NCBI GenBank assembly: GCA_900753165.1
Contig: CAADYC010000003.1
Location: 1 to 24,436, forward strand
DNA from: Clostridia bacterium
GTDB lineage: Bacteria; Bacillota; Clostridia; TANB77; CAG-508
Reading direction: 5' to 3'
DNA: 24,436 nucleotides
A program made the translations under genes and the position numbers. Each line of letters opens with the position of its first letter. Position 1 is the stretch's first letter. Of this stretch, positions 21,614-24,436 are shown one piece after another. A model generated the notes under the pieces. That model worked only from the letters and a program-made list of their open reading frames with translations, ran no database searches and had not been told where the DNA came from.

Positions 21614-21697
21614 AAATTTTAGAAATATATTGTCGACGCATCGACAATAGCTATTATAAGCTTTTTATGATTCTTTGTCAATACATTTCTAAAATTT
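21614..21697. repeat. 13-bp inverted repeats bracketing the tRNA-Tyr promoter
   Basis: AAATTTTAGAAAT (21614-21626) and ATTTCTAAAATTT (21685-21697) are perfect inverted copies 58 bases apart. Between them lie the whole promoter and a perfect 8-bp palindrome, ATTGTCGA/TCGACAAT (21629-21648), at the transcription start. Confidence 0.85.
21653..21681 (-). promoter_or_regulatory. Promoter of tRNA-Tyr
   Basis: On the minus strand TTGACA (21676-21681) and TATAAT (21653-21658) are 17 bases apart, a perfect consensus. The start near 21646 falls at the edge of the palindrome at 21629-21648. Confidence 0.9.
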
Positions 21698-21719
21698 TTT
21701 TATAAATTTCAGAACTTTT

Positions 21720-22943
21720 TCAAAATTTCTTTTTAAAATTATCAAAAATTTTTTTATCAACATTCATTTTTCCAGCTCTTTTAACAAAATTATATCCATA
21801 CTTTTCATTTATACTATCCAACACACTATCCAATTTTTGCTGCTTTTTGTTATCTGCAGTATTTCCAAACAATGATAACTGCAACTGTTCTTTTTCCACC
21901 AAACCATCAACCCTAACACCAACAAGCCTAAAAAACATTTCACTTTTATACATTTCCTTAAGTAAATTTTTTGCACTTTTTAATATATCTTTAGTATTTG
22001 AAGTTGCACAATCTAATTTAGTTTGATGAGAAAAATCCTCAAAATCTTTAGTTCTTAATTGAACATTAACAACAGTTGCCAACAATTTTTCCTTCCTCAA
22101 TCTATATGTAACTTGTTCAGTCAACGCCACAACAACTTCTTCTAGTTGTTCAATATCTGAAACATCCATTGGTAAAGTTACAGAATTTCCTATACTTTTA
22201 GGTTTTTCACGTAAATAATTAACTTCAGAATTATCAATTCCATTTGCATATTCCCACATCATTTTTCCAAATTTACCAAATTTTTTTATTAACATATTCT
22301 CATCTGTTTGTGCCAGTTGTCCTATTGTTTTCACACCCATATTATACAATTTTGGAACGGTTCTTTTTCCTATCATAAATAATTCAGATATTGGTAAATT
22401 CCACATTTTATTAGGAATATCTTTTTCATATAATATGTGTACTCTATCTGGTTTTGTAAAATCTGATGCCATTTTTGCTAACAATTTATTATGAGCCACT
22501 CCTACATTAACAGTAAAACCTAATTCTTCTCTTACTCTTCTATTTATTTCATTTGCTTTATTTACTAAAGTATCTCCCATCAAATAATTAGTCATATCCA
22601 AAAAACATTCATCTATTGAATATCTTTCTATCTTATCAGTATATTCTAATAACAATTGATATAATTTATTCGAATATTCTCTATATATTTTATAATTTCC
22701 TGGATACACATGTAAATCTCTACATTTTTGTCTTGCACTATATAGTGTCTCTCCTGTAATTATTCCAAACTGCTTTGCTTTAGGGCTTTTAGCCAATACT
22801 ATACCTGATCTTTTAGTTTCATCTCCACCAATTACAGCAACCTGGTCCCTTATATCTATTTTTTCACCATTTTTCAACTTATACACAGCAAGCCACGACA
22901 AAAAAGCATTATTTACATCAACATGTAATATTTGTCTTTCCAT
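21720..22943 (-). CDS. dinB: Y-family DNA polymerase (DinB/Pol IV type)
   Basis: A 407-residue translesion polymerase. Catalytic metal ligands are D9 (LHVDVNNAF) and D111-E112 (SIDECFLDMT), with F14 near the steric-gate position. Finger residues AKSPKAKQFGIITGE and GNYKIYREYS, thumb (VGVAHNKLLAKMASDFTKPD, quoted as VGVAHNKLLAKMASD; WNLPISELFMIGKRT) and a little-finger domain follow. The segment QLSLF near residue 359 is a beta-clamp-binding motif. The frame starts at ATG 22943 with a weak GGTGAT site and only ~10 nt of leader. A LexA box inside its promoter spacer indicates SOS control. It is convergent with nothing and reads toward tRNA-Tyr. Confidence 0.93.
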   Translation of the reverse strand: MERQILHVDVNNAFLSWLAVYKLKNGEKIDIRDQVAVIGGDETKRSGIVLAKSPKAKQFGIITGETLYSARQKCRDLHVYPGNYKIYREYSNKLYQLLLEYTDKIERYSIDECFLDMTNYLMGDTLVNKANEINRRVREELGFTVNVGVAHNKLLAKMASDFTKPDRVHILYEKDIPNKMWNLPISELFMIGKRTVPKLYNMGVKTIGQLAQTDENMLIKKFGKFGKMMWEYANGIDNSEVNYLREKPKSIGNSVTLPMDVSDIEQLEEVVVALTEQVTYRLRKEKLLATVVNVQLRTKDFEDFSHQTKLDCATSNTKDILKSAKNLLKEMYKSEMFFRLVGVRVDGLVEKEQLQLSLFGNTADNKKQQKLDSVLDSINEKYGYNFVKRAGKMNVDKKIFDNFKKKF

Positions 22944-22960
22944 CTATTATCACCAACTTT

Positions 22961-22989
22961 ATTATAAAACATATGTTCTATAATGTCAA
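22961..22989 (-). promoter_or_regulatory. dinB promoter with LexA box in the spacer
   Basis: On the minus strand TTGACA (22984-22989) and TATAAT (22961-22966) are 17 bases apart. The palindromic AGAACATATGTTTT (22966-22979), matching the Firmicute LexA box core GAAC-N4-GTTC with one change, fills the spacer and touches the -10. Confidence 0.85.
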
Positions 22990-23027
22990 GTGAATTTTAT
23001 TATAAAAAAAACGGAATTTGGAGTGGT

Positions 23028-23086
23028 GCCCCCTAATCCCTAATTTTTTTCGGGATTGAAGACCTGGCCCCCAATCCCGATTTTTT
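23028..23086. repeat. C-rich imperfect direct repeat with a hairpin
   Basis: Two similar segments, GCCCCCTAATCCCTAATTTT (from 23028) and GGCCCCCAATCCCGATTTTT (from 23066), lie 38 bases apart. Between them CGGGATTG (23051-23058) pairs with CAATCCCG (23072-23079), or alternatively with the TAATCCC of the first copy. The GC content is unlike anything nearby. On the + strand the hairpin ends in T6, like a terminator, but no + strand gene precedes it. Confidence 0.65.
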
Positions 23087-23094
23087 CTACACAT

Positions 23095-24156
23095 TTAACA
23101 TATTTTATTTTTAAATTGTAAATCTCCTAATTTTTCAGTTGTAACATATCCTGGTTCTGCTTTTATTACATCTGGAATTCTATTAACAACTGTTGCACAA
23201 GTTAATTCAACTGTTGCTGGTTTTTCTACAGTAATAGTTGTTGTTGGCTCACCTTCAACTGTCCAAACATTTTTATCAAATTCGTCCGGTGCATAAACCT
23301 TTCCTATACATTCAGATTCAATAGTAATTCCCTCTTTTGTTTTAGTTGTAACAACTGCACTCATTCCTGTTGCATCACCTGCTTTTATTGTCATATCTAA
23401 TGTTGATGAATATATATCATCTTTATAAGTTTGTGGTACACATTTTTGTGTTTGACTTATAATTGTTAGTCCTAATTTTGAACATAACCATCCATTTACA
23501 TTCCACATATATGATGGTGCATACTCACCTTTATTTATTATCTCTTGTCTATCTTCATCTGACATTCTATCAACAGATGCAACTTGTTTATCAAAATCTT
23601 CTAAAGTTAACCCTGCTCCATGTGCTTCTGCTAATGCAATTCCATAATCTTCAACATTATAGCTTGAGCTTCCTTTTATTTTTGTAATTTTTTGTGTTGA
23701 ACCTGCAATTGATGTTATTAATTGTCCCCAATATATATCTTGATATCCTGTTCCTGTTATTGTACAATTATTTGATTTTGCTAATTCATCAATTTTCTTT
23801 GTTAATGTTGGATTTGAATTTTGTGGATAAAATGCTTCTTCACATGTTGATATTGCATTTATTCCTAATTTTGCACATAACATATATGGTTCTTCTAATT
23901 CTGCTATTAAACTTCTTGTTGTTATTATACATATGTCTGGATTTGTAGTTTGCATCATTTCTTCAGCATTTTCTGCTGATACAACAACTACTCCCAATTT
24001 TTCTCTTCCTAATATTTCTCCTATGTCTTTTCCAATTACTACTGGATTTACATCTACTGCTCCTACTATTTCAATTCCCTTTTCTAGCATATATCTCATT
24101 GTGTATAAACTCATTTTTCCTACGCCATATTGTACGGCTTTGATTTTTTGTTCCAT
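23095..24156 (-). CDS. NAD(P)-dependent dehydrogenase, 2,4-diaminopentanoate dehydrogenase-like (DapB-fold N-terminus)
   Basis: A 353-residue oxidoreductase. The N-terminal Rossmann segment KAVQYGVGKMSLYTMRYML, then IEIVGAVDVNPVVIGKDIGEI, matches the dihydrodipicolinate-reductase-like dehydrogenases that include clostridial 2,4-diaminopentanoate dehydrogenase of ornithine fermentation. The middle has NAISTCEEAFYPQ and GTGYQDIYWGQ; the C-terminus has ATVVNRIPDVIKAEPGYVT. These two blocks are as I remember them from the diaminopentanoate dehydrogenases. Other ornithine-pathway genes (orr, oraE/S, ortA/B) are not in the window. GGAGG lies about 8 bases before the ATG. A weak promoter (TTTGTA, 16 bases, TATAAT) is at 24200-24227. 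Substrate remains inferred. Confidence 0.7.
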   Translation of the reverse strand: MEQKIKAVQYGVGKMSLYTMRYMLEKGIEIVGAVDVNPVVIGKDIGEILGREKLGVVVVSAENAEEMMQTTNPDICIITTRSLIAELEEPYMLCAKLGINAISTCEEAFYPQNSNPTLTKKIDELAKSNNCTITGTGYQDIYWGQLITSIAGSTQKITKIKGSSSYNVEDYGIALAEAHGAGLTLEDFDKQVASVDRMSDEDRQEIINKGEYAPSYMWNVNGWLCSKLGLTIISQTQKCVPQTYKDDIYSSTLDMTIKAGDATGMSAVVTTKTKEGITIESECIGKVYAPDEFDKNVWTVEGEPTTTITVEKPATVELTCATVVNRIPDVIKAEPGYVTTEKLGDLQFKNKIC

Positions 24157-24320
24157 ATTCTGAAACCTCCTTTGTATTTTATTTTATATAATTTTTGAAA
24201 TTATATACATTATTTTTGATTTACAAAGTTGTTATTGATTTTAATTTTTAAAATTTCATAATTTCTATTATTTTTTTCATTATTATCATATACTTTTTTC
24301 TTTTTTTTGTAAATACTAAC

Positions 24321-24355
24321 AAACAAAAAAGCATCGTATTTTCTACGATGCTTTT
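24321..24355 (-). terminator. Terminator after the CAU tRNA
   Basis: On the minus strand AAAAGCATCGTA (24344-24355) pairs with TACGATGCTTTT (24327-24338) around a 5-nt loop, followed by a T-run. Confidence 0.9.
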
Positions 24356-24357
24356 AA

Positions 24358-24434
24358 TGGTGCTCCCTCAAGGATTCGAACCTTGGACCCACCGGTTATG
24401 AGCCGGTTGCTCTGACCAACTGAGCTAAGGGAGC
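24358..24434 (-). tRNA. tRNA with CAU anticodon (Met, or Ile2 after lysidine modification)
   Basis: Complete 77-nt cloverleaf: acceptor GCTCCCT/AGGGAGC, D stem GCTC/GAGC, anticodon stem ACCGG/CCGGT with loop CTCATAA, T arm CAAGG-TTCGAAT-CCTTG, discriminator A and encoded CCA. The paired G1-C72 excludes a typical bacterial initiator. Whether it is elongator Met or Ile(k2C-AU) cannot be settled from sequence by eye. Confidence 0.93.
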
Positions 24435-24436
24435 AT

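Noticed and set aside
24157..24326. Long AT-rich leader of the dehydrogenase gene as a riboswitch
   Set aside because: No conserved stems or recognisable riboswitch core could be found; only a weak promoter-like pair is present.

Overview
The window is AT-rich DNA from a low-GC Gram-positive bacterium, most likely an uncultured anaerobic member of the Clostridia. The evidence is TTGACA/TATAAT promoters with 17-base spacers, strong AGGAGG ribosome binding sites, a Firmicute-type LexA box, tandem Spo0A-box-like heptamers, a spore-photoproduct-lyase relative, MutS2, a TIGR04086-type membrane protein and T-tailed terminators. No 16S gene is present, so the lineage is an inference.

Bases 1 to about 7.9 kb look like one end of an integrative mobilizable element. 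It holds the C-terminus of a probable MobV/Pre relaxase, a leftward five-gene cargo operon (DUF6076-like zinc-ribbon protein, two-TM/SH3b protein, Schlafen AlbA_2 ATPase-like protein and two hypotheticals), then rightward an HTH protein, an excisionase-like protein and a tyrosine integrase. A control region with face-to-face promoters and two palindromes separates the two arms. The integrase abuts an intact tRNA-Gln(CUG). About 130 bases beyond it lies the 5' half of a second tRNA-Gln(CUG), broken just after the anticodon loop and still behind a tRNA-like promoter.

From 7.9 to 24.4 kb the content is chromosomal. It holds three SipW-type exported proteins behind a promoter with tandem 0A-like boxes, a small membrane protein, tRNA-His and tRNA-Gln(UUG), an L,D-transpeptidase divergent from mutS2, a dTMP/folate cluster (thyA, folA, dCMP deaminase) with an SPL-like radical SAM gene inside it, a PflX-like radical SAM protein, an exported protein, a tail-less FtsZ, an SOS-controlled Y-family polymerase, a diaminopentanoate-dehydrogenase-like enzyme and a tRNA with a CAU anticodon.

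The most notable structure is at 20.8-21.7 kb. A tRNA-Tyr(GUA) gene is interrupted inside its anticodon by a 224-nt group I intron with a recognisable P1-P9 core and no internal ORF. A PD-(D/E)XK protein resembling the group-I-intron homing nuclease I-Ssp6803I is encoded just downstream of the tRNA, outside the intron. The promoter of this tRNA is bracketed by 13-bp inverted repeats and carries a palindrome at the transcription start.
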